Source: Flavobacterium sp. N3904 (GTDB lineage Bacteria; Bacteroidota; Bacteroidia; Flavobacteriales; Flavobacteriaceae). From it: a DNA stretch of 64,000 nt. This document shows, piece after piece, positions 17,399-25,919 of this stretch. Under the pieces are notes generated by a model. The model searched no databases, was not told the origin of the DNA, and worked only from the letters and a program-made list of their open reading frames with translations. Both the position numbers and the translations under genes were made by a program. The stretch's first letter is position 1. Each line of letters begins with the position of its first letter. The stretch is taken from the NCBI RefSeq assembly GCF_025947305.1, contig NZ_CP110009.1, positions 744,001 to 808,000 on the forward strand, given 5' to 3'.

Positions 17399-18658
17399 TT
17401 ATTCATCTGAAGCAATAGCTTTAGATTGAATACTGATAACATTATTTATGCTGGAAAGCAATTGCTTTGCGCTAGCATTAAAGGGGTCAATACTTATCAC
17501 TCTTTGCAGATAAGGAACCACACTTTTCATTAAATTTTCCCTTTGTAACTTCAACTCTTCATAATTTTTCTTATCCGTTGATGATGCTCCCAAATTGTTC
17601 ATTCTTGCTGTCAACGCAACCCCTTTATCAATTATTAAAACTGACAAATTAATAATTGGATTTGTGTATCTAGAATCCATTTGCATGGCTTTTTTATAAT
17701 AAAACTCAGCTCCTTCAAAATACTTTTGGTTTTGACAACTTATTCCCAGACTATTCACTAATTCTGCATCATTAGGATTTGCAAGCATCAAATCGGACGC
17801 AAGTTTGTCAAAATAGTCGTAATCTTTCGTTTCCAAATATAAATTTGCTTCCATTAATGCAAGGGAACCATCTTCCCCATTATATTTTCTAGCTTGATTT
17901 ATAATCTTTATGGCTTTTTCTTTGTATCCTTTTTGGGCATAAATCAAGGCAATATTTTTGTAAATCTCAGCTTTTTTGGACCGCAATTCCTGTCTCGGTT
18001 TAATGTGGGTTCCATACTGAATTCTCAAATCTCTTTCATCCAAAGTAGCAAACATTTCGTCGGCCAAGTTCTTTTTACTATAGGCTATATATACCATATT
18101 GCCCCCAGAATAATCAAGCATTTTTAATTCTTCAAAACATTTTAAAGCCAAATCCACTTCATTTGCTTTATTATATGACACTGCTGCATTGTATAATTGC
18201 AAGGTGTCTTTTTTATCTAGTGTGTATGCCTGATAAAATTTATCTGAGGAATTTGCGAATTTTTGCAAACTCATATCTTCTTTAGCGCTATCCAACAAAT
18301 CAATTTTTATTTTCAAAACAGCTTTACTGATTTCTGGCGTATATTTAAATATACCAGATTCATTTTCTACTTGAATTAAATCACTAAATGTTGCTGCTGC
18401 CAATGAAAGATTATTAGAAACATTTACTTTATTTTGGGCCAAGTTCAATAATGAATTTCCTTTTAAATAATAAAAATGAATTTTATCCTCATCTGAAGCA
18501 TTATTAATTAAATATTCTATTGGTTTTAATATGGCTAAAGTTTCCTCAAAATGACCAGCTTTAAACTCTTTCTGAGCATCCTTAATCTGACTTTTTTGAC
18601 CATAAGCAGCATAATTTAACAACAACAAACAAACAACGATTTTTAAAATACTTTTCAT
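17399..18658 (-). CDS. Secreted tetratricopeptide-repeat protein, 419 aa
   Basis: Signal peptide at residues 1-20 (hydrophobic core VVCLLLLNYAAYG). The rest is almost all helical TPR-like repeats: AQKEFKAGHFEETLAILKPIE, LYNAAVSYNKANEVDLALKCFEEL, NIALIYAQKGYKEKAIKIINQA and SLGISCQNQKYFEGAEFYYKKAMQMD are recognisable units. There is no catalytic domain. It probably acts as a periplasmic or envelope scaffold. No neighbour suggests a partner: the nuo operon converges on it and the ArsR gene is divergent. Confidence 0.85.
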   Translation of the reverse strand: MKSILKIVVCLLLLNYAAYGQKSQIKDAQKEFKAGHFEETLAILKPIEYLINNASDEDKIHFYYLKGNSLLNLAQNKVNVSNNLSLAAATFSDLIQVENESGIFKYTPEISKAVLKIKIDLLDSAKEDMSLQKFANSSDKFYQAYTLDKKDTLQLYNAAVSYNKANEVDLALKCFEELKMLDYSGGNMVYIAYSKKNLADEMFATLDERDLRIQYGTHIKPRQELRSKKAEIYKNIALIYAQKGYKEKAIKIINQARKYNGEDGSLALMEANLYLETKDYDYFDKLASDLMLANPNDAELVNSLGISCQNQKYFEGAEFYYKKAMQMDSRYTNPIINLSVLIIDKGVALTARMNNLGASSTDKKNYEELKLQRENLMKSVVPYLQRVISIDPFNASAKQLLSSINNVISIQSKAIASDE

Positions 18659-18974
18659 AATGTGTAGGTTTTAATTAGTTTTTATGTTGGGACATATTTG
18701 TATCGAATAAGTGAAAAATCAATTTTATAAAATAATATTTACAATTTCAAAATGGGGTGAATCGAAAAAGAAAAAAATCAAACTTTTAAAATCATTTTTT
18801 TGAACTTATTTAATCTATTCAAAGCTATTAATTATAAAAATAGTCTGCATGCGTATTTATACGTGAATATTTAAAAAATATCCTAAAATGTCATCAAAAA
18901 GAAAATAATTAGTGATAAACTCTTAAAAATCAATATTAATCGCTAAATTACGATTTGAAAATAAAATATAAAAA
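18659..18974. other. Divergent intergenic region, TPR gene and ArsR-type gene
   Basis: This is 316 bases of AT-rich sequence without a convincing open frame. On the minus strand TAGCTTTG (18820-18827) matches the -7 consensus, but it is 160 bases from the TPR start and lacks a -33 partner. On the plus strand TACGATTTG (about 18948-18956), before the ArsR gene, has one base too many for the consensus. No operator palindrome was recognised. Confidence 0.4.
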
Positions 18975-19409
18975 ATGGGCCTAACAAAACAAATTGATTT
19001 TGAAAAAGAGATAAATGATATCGCTGAGACATGCAGAGCATTGGGACATCCAGCCCGAATACAAATTATGACTTTGTTACTTATAAAAAACAACAGAACC
19101 TGTGGAGAAATTGTAGCTGTTTTACCATTAGCTCAATCAACTGTTTCTAAACATTTATTAGAATTAAAAAAAGCAACATTACTAAATGTCAAAAACATTG
19201 GGAAGAAAACAATTTATTCTGTAAACCTCAACAAAATTGAAGTCTTAAAAAAATACCTCAGCAATTATATTTCGAACACCGTCAAAATTGAAGAAGTCGA
19301 CATTTCAAAACTTACGTTTATTCCTAAAAATCAAATTTCAATGGAGCCAAAACTACATTTAAAAAAATACAACTATCAATTTCCACATAAAAAAAACAAA
19401 ACCGACTAA
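18975..19409 (+). CDS. ArsR-family winged-helix transcriptional regulator
   Basis: A 144-aa DNA-binding protein. The winged helix spans roughly residues 10-85, with the recognition helix AQSTVSKHLLELKKATLL and wing IGKKTIYSVN. The start ALGHPARIQIMTLL is typical for the family. The classic metal-binding ELCVCDL motif is replaced by NRTCGEIVAVL, leaving a single cysteine, so it may sense something other than arsenic-type metals. The 50-residue C-terminal tail is basic and not conserved in a way I can read. It precedes a DsbA-like gene by 105 bases, in the same direction, which hints at redox or thiol stress control without proving it. Confidence 0.88.
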   Translation: MGLTKQIDFEKEINDIAETCRALGHPARIQIMTLLLIKNNRTCGEIVAVLPLAQSTVSKHLLELKKATLLNVKNIGKKTIYSVNLNKIEVLKKYLSNYISNTVKIEEVDISKLTFIPKNQISMEPKLHLKKYNYQFPHKKNKTD

Positions 19410-19470
19410 AGTTATCCTTTGTCAATTCACAATAAAATCCCAAAAGCAAAAGCTTCAAAATTGAATTTCA

Positions 19471-19478
19471 TAATTTTG
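19471..19478 (+). promoter_or_regulatory. Possible -7 promoter element of the FrnE-like gene
   Basis: TAATTTTG matches TAnnTTTG, 36 bases before the ATG at 19515. It would allow transcription independent of the ArsR gene. No clear -33 is seen. Confidence 0.4.
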
Positions 19479-19514
19479 TGCTTTAAATAACTTGGCTTTA
19501 CCAAAAAAAATAAA

Positions 19515-20231
19515 ATGGAAAATCTATTAAAAATACAAATCTGGTCAGATGTAATGTGTCCGTTTTGTTATATAGGGAAAAGAAAAATCGAAGGAGCACT
19601 AGACCAATTTGAGAATAAAAAATCGGTTGTTATCGAATGGAAAAGCTTTCAGCTAGATCCAAGTTTTGTGGCAACTCCCAACGAAAACATTGTCGATCAT
19701 TTGGCAGAAAAATATAGAAGAGATACCGATTGGGCTCAAACAATGATTGATAATATGACTGAAAATGCAAAAACATCTGGATTAGATTTTCATTTTGAAA
19801 AAGCCATTCTTGCCAATTCATTAAATGCTCATCGCTTGTTGCATTTGGCAAAAAAACATAATTTGTCAAACGAATTGGAAGAACTTTTATTTAAAGCCTA
19901 TTTGACTGATGGCAAAAATGTAAACGATTTGAACACTTTAGAATCTTTGGGTCTCGAAGTAGGATTAGATAAAGAAGCAATTGAAAACGTATTAAACACT
20001 GACCTTTATGCTAATGAGGTGCAACAAGAGCAACAAGAAGCACAATCCCTAGGTGTAACTGGTGTTCCTTTCTTTGTATTTGACAATAAATACGCTGTAT
20101 CGGGAGCACAACCCACCCAAGTGTTTTTGAAAACATTACAAAAATCCTGGGAAGAAGGAAATTTTGAAACCAAATTAAAACTCCAAAACACCACTGACGA
20201 AAACAGTTGTGGTATCGATGGTTGTGAATAA
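19515..20231 (+). CDS. FrnE-like DsbA-family oxidoreductase
   Basis: A cytoplasmic (no signal peptide) DsbA-fold thiol oxidoreductase of 238 aa. The active site CPFC is at residues 15-18 within WSDVMCPFCYIGKRKIEG, and the cis-proline loop GVTGVPFFVF follows an inserted helical domain. This matches the FrnE/YwbO group of disulfide isomerases. The protein ends with SCGIDGCE, an extra C-terminal cysteine pair close to the end, reminiscent of the second CxnC motif reported for FrnE of Deinococcus. The next gene starts nine bases after its stop, so they are likely co-transcribed. Confidence 0.9.
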   Translation: MENLLKIQIWSDVMCPFCYIGKRKIEGALDQFENKKSVVIEWKSFQLDPSFVATPNENIVDHLAEKYRRDTDWAQTMIDNMTENAKTSGLDFHFEKAILANSLNAHRLLHLAKKHNLSNELEELLFKAYLTDGKNVNDLNTLESLGLEVGLDKEAIENVLNTDLYANEVQQEQQEAQSLGVTGVPFFVFDNKYAVSGAQPTQVFLKTLQKSWEEGNFETKLKLQNTTDENSCGIDGCE

Positions 20232-20239
20232 TAAAAAAC

Positions 20240-21220
20240 ATGAGTGAAAATACAAAATTAGTTCGTTGGGGTATTATTGGTTGCGGAAATGTCACAGAAT
20301 TAAAAAGTGGGCCAGCCTATCAAAAAACAAAAGGTTTTACGATATCAGCAGTGATGCGTAGAGATGCAGAAAAAGCAGCCGACTATGCCAAAAGACATGA
20401 AATAAAGAAATATTACACCAATGCAGACGATCTAATAAATGATCCTGAAGTAGATGCCATATATATTGCCACACCTCCCGACACTCATAAATATTATGGA
20501 TTAAAAGTAGCTGAAGCTGGAAAAACCTGTTGTATTGAAAAACCTTTGGCGCCCAATTTCCAAGATTGTTTGAGTATCAGTGAAGCTTTTGAAGCCAAAA
20601 ATACTCCTTTATTTGTTGCCTATTACAGACGAACGTTACCACGATTCGAGCAAATCAAGAAATGGATTGACACAAAAACTATTGGAGAAGTCAGACACAT
20701 CCGCTGGCATTTGAGCAAACCTACAACCGATCAAGACCGCTCAGGAGAATACAACTGGAGAACCGACAAAACAATTGCTACAGGCGGTTATTTTGACGAT
20801 TTGGCCAGCCACGGATTGGATTTGTTCATCCATTATTTTGGAACCATAAAAGAAGTCTCCGGAATTAGCCTTAACCAACAAGGCCTTTATACTTCCACAG
20901 ATGCAGCCACGGCCAATTGGCTTCACGAGTCTGGAATTACAGGTAGCGGAAGTTGGAATTTTGGCACTTTTGAACGTGAAGATGTAGTAGAAATTTATGG
21001 TAGTAAAGGCAAAATCACATTTTCTGTTTTTGAAAACACCCCAATAATTCTTAAAACCAAAGAAGGCGAATCAATCCATCAAATTCATCATCCCGAAAAC
21101 ATTCAGTTGTATCATGTAGAACAAATGCGGGAACATCTTTTAGGAAATTCAGCACATCCTTCCAGTGGATTTACGGCATCACATACCAGTTGGGTAATGG
21201 ATCAAATCATTGGAAACTGA
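20240..21220 (+). CDS. Gfo/Idh/MocA-family NAD(P)-dependent oxidoreductase
   Basis: A sugar-type dehydrogenase of 326 aa. The N-terminal Rossmann fold begins WGIIGCGNVTELKSGP. The family motif EKPLAPN is near residue 96 and supplies the catalytic lysine. YYRRTLPRF and GGYFDDLASHGLDLF form the substrate-binding part. The substrate cannot be predicted; the family covers inositols, deoxysugars and dimeric dihydrodiols. It lies behind the FrnE-like gene and faces the end of the large glycan locus across a shared terminator, so a link with sugar catabolism is possible but unproven. Confidence 0.92.
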   Translation: MSENTKLVRWGIIGCGNVTELKSGPAYQKTKGFTISAVMRRDAEKAADYAKRHEIKKYYTNADDLINDPEVDAIYIATPPDTHKYYGLKVAEAGKTCCIEKPLAPNFQDCLSISEAFEAKNTPLFVAYYRRTLPRFEQIKKWIDTKTIGEVRHIRWHLSKPTTDQDRSGEYNWRTDKTIATGGYFDDLASHGLDLFIHYFGTIKEVSGISLNQQGLYTSTDAATANWLHESGITGSGSWNFGTFEREDVVEIYGSKGKITFSVFENTPIILKTKEGESIHQIHHPENIQLYHVEQMREHLLGNSAHPSSGFTASHTSWVMDQIIGN

Positions 21221-21234
21221 ATGTAAACTTCAAT

Positions 21235-21275
21235 AAGAAAAAGAGGTGCTAATTTGATTAGCACCTCTTTTTCTT
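21235..21275. terminator. Bidirectional terminator between the oxidoreductase and the glycan locus
   Basis: An 18-bp perfect stem AAGAAAAAGAGGTGCTAA/TTAGCACCTCTTTTTCTT (21235-21252 and 21258-21275) has a five-base loop. It ends both the plus-strand oxidoreductase gene and the minus-strand glycan locus. It is the only clear intrinsic terminator I could find for the 14-gene minus-strand run. Confidence 0.92.
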
Positions 21276-23717
21276 TTACCAAACTATTTCTAATTGCTGT
21301 CCTTTTTTCAAAGTGACATCTTGTTTTTTCTCTCCGCTAATTAAGGTTGTCTTACCTCCTTTTTTAGAAAATACCGAAACTTTCTTTAGACTTTTATTAT
21401 TCCATTCCATCGAGATTTCAAAACCTCCTCTGGCACAAATTCCTTTTACAGTTCCAGATTCCCAAGCATCGGGTAAAGCAGGCAATAATCTGATTTCATT
21501 TTCATTGGACTGAACCAACATTTCGGCAACAGCAGCGGCTCCACCAAAATTTCCATCAATTTGAAACGGCGGATGTGCATCGAATAAATTAGGATATGTC
21601 CCTCCTCCTCTTCTTGGTGAGTCGGTTTTTTTTCCGTCGGGATCAACATATCGAAGGAGTTCTCGAAACATTTTATAGGCACGATTACCGTCCCAAAGCC
21701 TAGCCCAAAGATTAATACGCCACCCTTTTGACCAGCCTGTGGTTTCGTCTCCTTTTATTTCTAATGTTTTCTTAGAGGCTTTCGCTAATTCTGGAGTTTT
21801 TAATGGTGTGATGTGGTCACCAGGAAAAAGCCCGAACAACTGTGATTGATGACGGTGTTTTGGGTCCTTATCTTCCCAATCAAAATACCACTCCTGCAGA
21901 TTTCCTTTTTTCCCAATTTGGTACGGATGCAAATTAGCCAAATCTTTTTCAAGTTCCGCTCTAAAGTCGGCATCAATATTTAAAATTTTAGCAGCTCGAA
22001 TTGTTTTGTCAAAACATTCTCTTATCATTGCTAAATCGGCCGTACCGCCATACATTGTTGCCCCGACAAAACCATCAGGTGTTATATATTGATTTTCGGG
22101 TGAAGTCGAAGGACCTGTAATTAAATTTCCTTTTTTATCAAATACAAGCCAACCCTGACAAAATTCAGCTGCCCCTTTCATCAAAGGATATCCTTCTTTC
22201 TTTAAGTATTCTTTATCTTGGGTAAAAACATAATGCTCCCAAATGTGCGTACTCAACCAAGCACCTGCCATTGGCCAGCATGCCCACATGGGATCTTCTT
22301 TACCAAACTGCCCCACGGGATTGGTCATTGCCCAAATATCAGAATTGTGCGCTGCAGCCCAACCTTTATCAACTCCGTAAAAAGTCTTGGCTGTTACTTT
22401 CCCTGTAACCGAAAGATTTTTTATAAAACTCAAAAGCGGCAAATGCATTTCGGAAAGATTGGTGTTTTCGGCAAGCCAGTAATTCTCTTCCAGATTGATA
22501 TTCATAGTATAATTACTGCTCCAAGGCGCATACAGATGTGGATTCCAAAGTCCTTGCAAATTGGCAGGAACTCCAAGCGTTCGTGACGAGCTAATCAATA
22601 AATAACGTCCATAATTAAAATAAAGAATTTCTAAATTCTTGTCTTCTTTCCCTTCAGAATATCTTAGTAAACGTTCGTCTGTTGGTAAATTAGGCGCAGT
22701 CGTTTTTCCTAAATCTAAAGTGACACGATTATAGAATTTTTGATAATCGGAAATATGAGTTTGCTTTAATTTATCGAAAGATTTTGCAAAGGCTTTGTTT
22801 AGATTTTTTGATGCAATTTTTTTATTATCCAATCCCTGAAAAGCGGAATTTTTATCAAAACCATTAAAACTAGTAGCTATTGAGACATAAATAATGGCTT
22901 CGGTTCCGTTTTTTAAACCTAAACTTGAAGAAGAACTTGTGATAGTTCCATCAGTATTTTTGATTTTAATAGATGAAGTAAAGCGTGTTCCAGGTCCATT
23001 TTCTTTTAAGTCTTCTGTTTGTAAAAGTTCAACAGGCAAATAAGTTAGTTGATAATTGACATAACCTGGATTTTCATGAATTGGCGCAGAACCATTCATC
23101 GACAACATACTGTCTTTTGATTCAGTTTTGAATTTTAATAAACTGCTGGGAACGATATCGAAATTCAATACCCCTTTTTTACTGCATGCCAATTTGATTA
23201 TCATGATTTGGTCTGGTGCCGAAACAAAATATTCGCGGGTAAATTTCACTCCGTCAACTTCATAACTTACTTTGGATGTCGCATTCGAAATATCCAATTC
23301 TCTGTGATAGTTTGAAACTTTGCCAATGTGATGGTTATTGATTTCCAACGTTCCTAGTGGCTGATACGACTCGGAATTTTTACCTTCAATCTTTTTATTC
23401 AACTCCTCGGCAAGTTTGTAATTTTCATTTTTTAGTGCTTCCCGAATGGCGGGTAGATTTTTATATGCTTCTGGATTCATGTTGGCATTTACTGGTTGTC
23501 CTGACCAAAGCGTGATGTCATTCAGGTAAATTTTATCTGAATTTACGCCTCCGAAAACTGTGGCCCCCATTTTTCCATTCCCCAAAACTAAAGTTTCCTC
23601 AAAAAATTCGGCAGGTTGATTGTACCACAAAACGTGACTGGACTGCGCTACAACTTTTCCGAAGAAAGTAGAAAAGAAAAAAACCAGAAGAAGTTTTTTT
23701 ATAAAGTTTAAATTCAT
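21276..23717 (-). CDS. GH95 alpha-L-fucosidase (exported)
   Basis: An inverting glycosidase of family GH95, predicted to remove alpha-1,2-L-fucose (some members act on L-galactose) from xyloglucan side chains. It is 813 aa with a signal peptide ending near VVAQ. The N-terminal beta domain has the family start LVLGNGKMGATVFGGV and INDITLWSG-like text (LNDITLWSGQP). The (alpha/alpha)6 barrel carries NINLEENYWLAENTNLSE, the general acid in TSPENQY and the asparagine/aspartate region FQIDGNFGGAAAVAEML. It is the last gene of the locus, separated from the esterase by a structured repeat. It implies that fucosylated plant xyloglucan is a target. Confidence 0.9.
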   Translation of the reverse strand: MNLNFIKKLLLVFFFSTFFGKVVAQSSHVLWYNQPAEFFEETLVLGNGKMGATVFGGVNSDKIYLNDITLWSGQPVNANMNPEAYKNLPAIREALKNENYKLAEELNKKIEGKNSESYQPLGTLEINNHHIGKVSNYHRELDISNATSKVSYEVDGVKFTREYFVSAPDQIMIIKLACSKKGVLNFDIVPSSLLKFKTESKDSMLSMNGSAPIHENPGYVNYQLTYLPVELLQTEDLKENGPGTRFTSSIKIKNTDGTITSSSSSLGLKNGTEAIIYVSIATSFNGFDKNSAFQGLDNKKIASKNLNKAFAKSFDKLKQTHISDYQKFYNRVTLDLGKTTAPNLPTDERLLRYSEGKEDKNLEILYFNYGRYLLISSSRTLGVPANLQGLWNPHLYAPWSSNYTMNINLEENYWLAENTNLSEMHLPLLSFIKNLSVTGKVTAKTFYGVDKGWAAAHNSDIWAMTNPVGQFGKEDPMWACWPMAGAWLSTHIWEHYVFTQDKEYLKKEGYPLMKGAAEFCQGWLVFDKKGNLITGPSTSPENQYITPDGFVGATMYGGTADLAMIRECFDKTIRAAKILNIDADFRAELEKDLANLHPYQIGKKGNLQEWYFDWEDKDPKHRHQSQLFGLFPGDHITPLKTPELAKASKKTLEIKGDETTGWSKGWRINLWARLWDGNRAYKMFRELLRYVDPDGKKTDSPRRGGGTYPNLFDAHPPFQIDGNFGGAAAVAEMLVQSNENEIRLLPALPDAWESGTVKGICARGGFEISMEWNNKSLKKVSVFSKKGGKTTLISGEKKQDVTLKKGQQLEIVW

Positions 23718-23755
23718 CGTAGATTCTTAAATATTAAAATTCTTGTTTACCGTTC

Positions 23756-23872
23756 ACGCGCGTGAGGGATATGAGCAAACTACCGAAGTAGTGCGGATAG
23801 CCCGACCGCATTTATGAAAGGCGCGCATAAGCGGTATGCTAAGTAGCGCCTTTTGTAAATGGGGTCACGCCC
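23756..23872 (+). repeat. Structured dispersed element, copy C (type 2, three-way junction)
   Basis: The closing helix is GCGTG (23760-23764) with CACGC (23866-23870). Arm 1 pairs GGG (23766-23768) with CCC (23801-23803) and contains a small hairpin ACTAC-CGAA-GTAGT (23779-23792) plus the core GCGGATAG. Arm 2 is GACC (23804-23807) with GGTC (23863-23866), then 15 pairs between 23810-23824 and 23846-23860 (two wobbles), capped by GCAT/ATGC. GGTC and the closing CACGC share one base at 23866. It lies between the esterase and GH95 genes, antisense to them as drawn. Confidence 0.75.
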
Positions 23873-23878
23873 AAATAA

Positions 23879-25828
23879 TTACTTACTTACTTGGTATTTT
23901 TCATTCACAGTAATCATTTCCCAATTATCGGTTCTAAAGGGCGATGCAGGGAATTTTTCTTTATTGAAAAGATTGATTTCTGTATCATCGTCTGCCCAAC
24001 CGTAATGCACGGCAACCGGATTTGGCACTTTTTCGCTAGAAACTATTATTTTATTGCCTTTGATAATCGCTTTTGCAGAATGAAATACCTTGTCGGAACC
24101 AGCGATTTCAAATCCTTTTACATTATCCGTGCTATCTGAAGTAGACAATCCACCTCCAATGTTATCGAAAGTCAGAATGATTTGGTTTCCTTTAATTTGT
24201 TGAGATTTATAAGTTGGTCCGCTATGCACTCGCTTTTTGCCGTAATCATTATTCAAAGCAATGGCTTCCAAACGCAGTCCAACATCTTGTTTGTTTGTGG
24301 GATGAATATCCTTTGCGTTTCCAATATCAGTGGTTACTGCCATACCTGTATTTGGCAATTTTAAAGTTTCGGATTGTGCTTCGCGAAGTTCCGCCCATCG
24401 GCTGCCTACTTTACTGTTTCCATTAAATTCATTAAAACTTGATAATTGCACAAAGTAAAAAGGAAAACTACCCTGATTCCATTTGGTTCTCCAATCATTT
24501 ATCATTAGCGGAAACGCTTTTTTGTACTGTTTTGCTCTCCAGACATTGGCCTCTCCTTGGTACCACAAAACTCCTTTGAAAGCATACGGAATCAATGGAT
24601 TTATCATAGCGTTATACAACAACGAAGGATAACTATTGGGCGAAATTTCAATTTTTACCTTTATTACATTAAACTTCCAAAGCCCTTGCAAAGAAACATT
24701 TGAATCTTTGAAATCAATTTTTAAATCATTAGGATCTCCGTAAATTCCACCACCTCCGCTGTAATCCGTAATTCGCACAGCAATCACATTTTTTCCTTCT
24801 TTCAAAACGCCAGCAGGAATTTTGTAGATTCTGCTGGTTTCCCAAATCGTATTGGTCCCCACCTGAACACCGTTGACATAAGTGGTGTCTTCGTCGTCTA
24901 TTTTGGCCATGTGTAAAACGGCTTCTTTTTTGGCTTGTTCGGCTGATAAAACAATGGTTTTTCGCATCCAAACGATTCCGTCAATATTACCAATTTGTTG
25001 ATTTTCCCATAAGGAAGGCACTTTTATTTCCGGCCATTTAGCATCATTAAAATCTGCTGCTTTATACTCCTTTTCGTTAGCATCTGTCACTTCAAAACCT
25101 TGAACCGTTTTGATATTATCCAAAAGTGATTTTTTGTATATTTCAAAAACTGACCCCATATCTACTTGAGGAACTCCAGCAATCATTCCTTTGAATTCAT
25201 CGTTCTTTTCGAATGCATCACGACTGGTCCATGTCTCCACACAAGTTCCGCCCCAAGATGTATTGATGATTCCGATTGGGATTTTTAATTCGGCGTATAG
25301 TTTTTTGGCAAAAAAGTAACCCACAGCCGTAAAATCTTTTACATTTTCTTTATTACAAACGGCCCATTTTCCTGCTTTTAAATCTTCTTTTGGTGAACCA
25401 CTCAAATCTTGGGCAACACCAAAATGACGAATCATTGGATAATTGGAGTCTTCAATTTCTGCTTTGGAATTCATTGTTTTATACATTTGAAATTCCATAT
25501 TCGATTGTCCACTGCAAATCCAGACTTCTCCAACCAAAACATTGGCGATGACAATTTTGTTTTTACCTTTAATAATTAATTCAAAAGGCCCTCCTGCTTT
25601 TTCAGCATCTAATTTTACCATCCATTTTCCGTCTTTACCGGCTGCGATGGTTTTGGTTTGTTTGTTGAAATGAACTTCGATTTTTTCATTGGCATTGGCC
25701 CAACCCCAAACCGGAATTGACTTGTTGCGTTGCAAAACCATTCCATCCGAAAACAGCAAAGGCATTTTTACATTGGCATTTGAAAAAAAAGTAACCAATA
25801 AAAATAAAGTAACTAATTGTTTTTTCAT
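23879..25828 (-). CDS. Split SGNH acetylesterase, sialate-O-acetylesterase/CE20-like
   Basis: A serine esterase of 649 aa with a signal peptide. The nucleophile block is WICSGQSNMEFQM (Ser109). GTCVETW and WYQGEANVW are further SGNH blocks, and the catalytic Asp-His pair lies in GNAKDIHPTNKQ near the C-terminal third. The SGNH domain is interrupted at roughly residues 240-375 by a jelly-roll insert resembling a GH2 sugar-binding domain (VWMRKTIVL, TYVNGVQVGT, GKNVIAVRITD). That layout is the one I know for the CE20 xyloglucan acetylesterases of Xanthomonas. In this locus it would remove acetyl groups from galactosyl side chains before the galactosidase acts. Family-level annotation often reads sialate O-acetylesterase; sialate is unlikely here. 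Confidence 0.85.
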   Translation of the reverse strand: MKKQLVTLFLLVTFFSNANVKMPLLFSDGMVLQRNKSIPVWGWANANEKIEVHFNKQTKTIAAGKDGKWMVKLDAEKAGGPFELIIKGKNKIVIANVLVGEVWICSGQSNMEFQMYKTMNSKAEIEDSNYPMIRHFGVAQDLSGSPKEDLKAGKWAVCNKENVKDFTAVGYFFAKKLYAELKIPIGIINTSWGGTCVETWTSRDAFEKNDEFKGMIAGVPQVDMGSVFEIYKKSLLDNIKTVQGFEVTDANEKEYKAADFNDAKWPEIKVPSLWENQQIGNIDGIVWMRKTIVLSAEQAKKEAVLHMAKIDDEDTTYVNGVQVGTNTIWETSRIYKIPAGVLKEGKNVIAVRITDYSGGGGIYGDPNDLKIDFKDSNVSLQGLWKFNVIKVKIEISPNSYPSLLYNAMINPLIPYAFKGVLWYQGEANVWRAKQYKKAFPLMINDWRTKWNQGSFPFYFVQLSSFNEFNGNSKVGSRWAELREAQSETLKLPNTGMAVTTDIGNAKDIHPTNKQDVGLRLEAIALNNDYGKKRVHSGPTYKSQQIKGNQIILTFDNIGGGLSTSDSTDNVKGFEIAGSDKVFHSAKAIIKGNKIIVSSEKVPNPVAVHYGWADDDTEINLFNKEKFPASPFRTDNWEMITVNEKYQVSK

Positions 25829-25919
25829 TTTAAAAAAATTGATAATCGAAAAAATGATTTCTTATAAATTGAAAGTTATTTATAAAAAATCATTTGCTCA
25901 AAATTATATTCGTTTACCC
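25829..25919 (-). promoter_or_regulatory. Spacer with a possible internal promoter before the esterase gene
   Basis: The minus strand reads TAATTTTG at 25899-25906, an exact -7 match 71 bases before the esterase start. No -33 TTG is at the right distance. If used, it would drive only the esterase and GH95. Confidence 0.3.
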
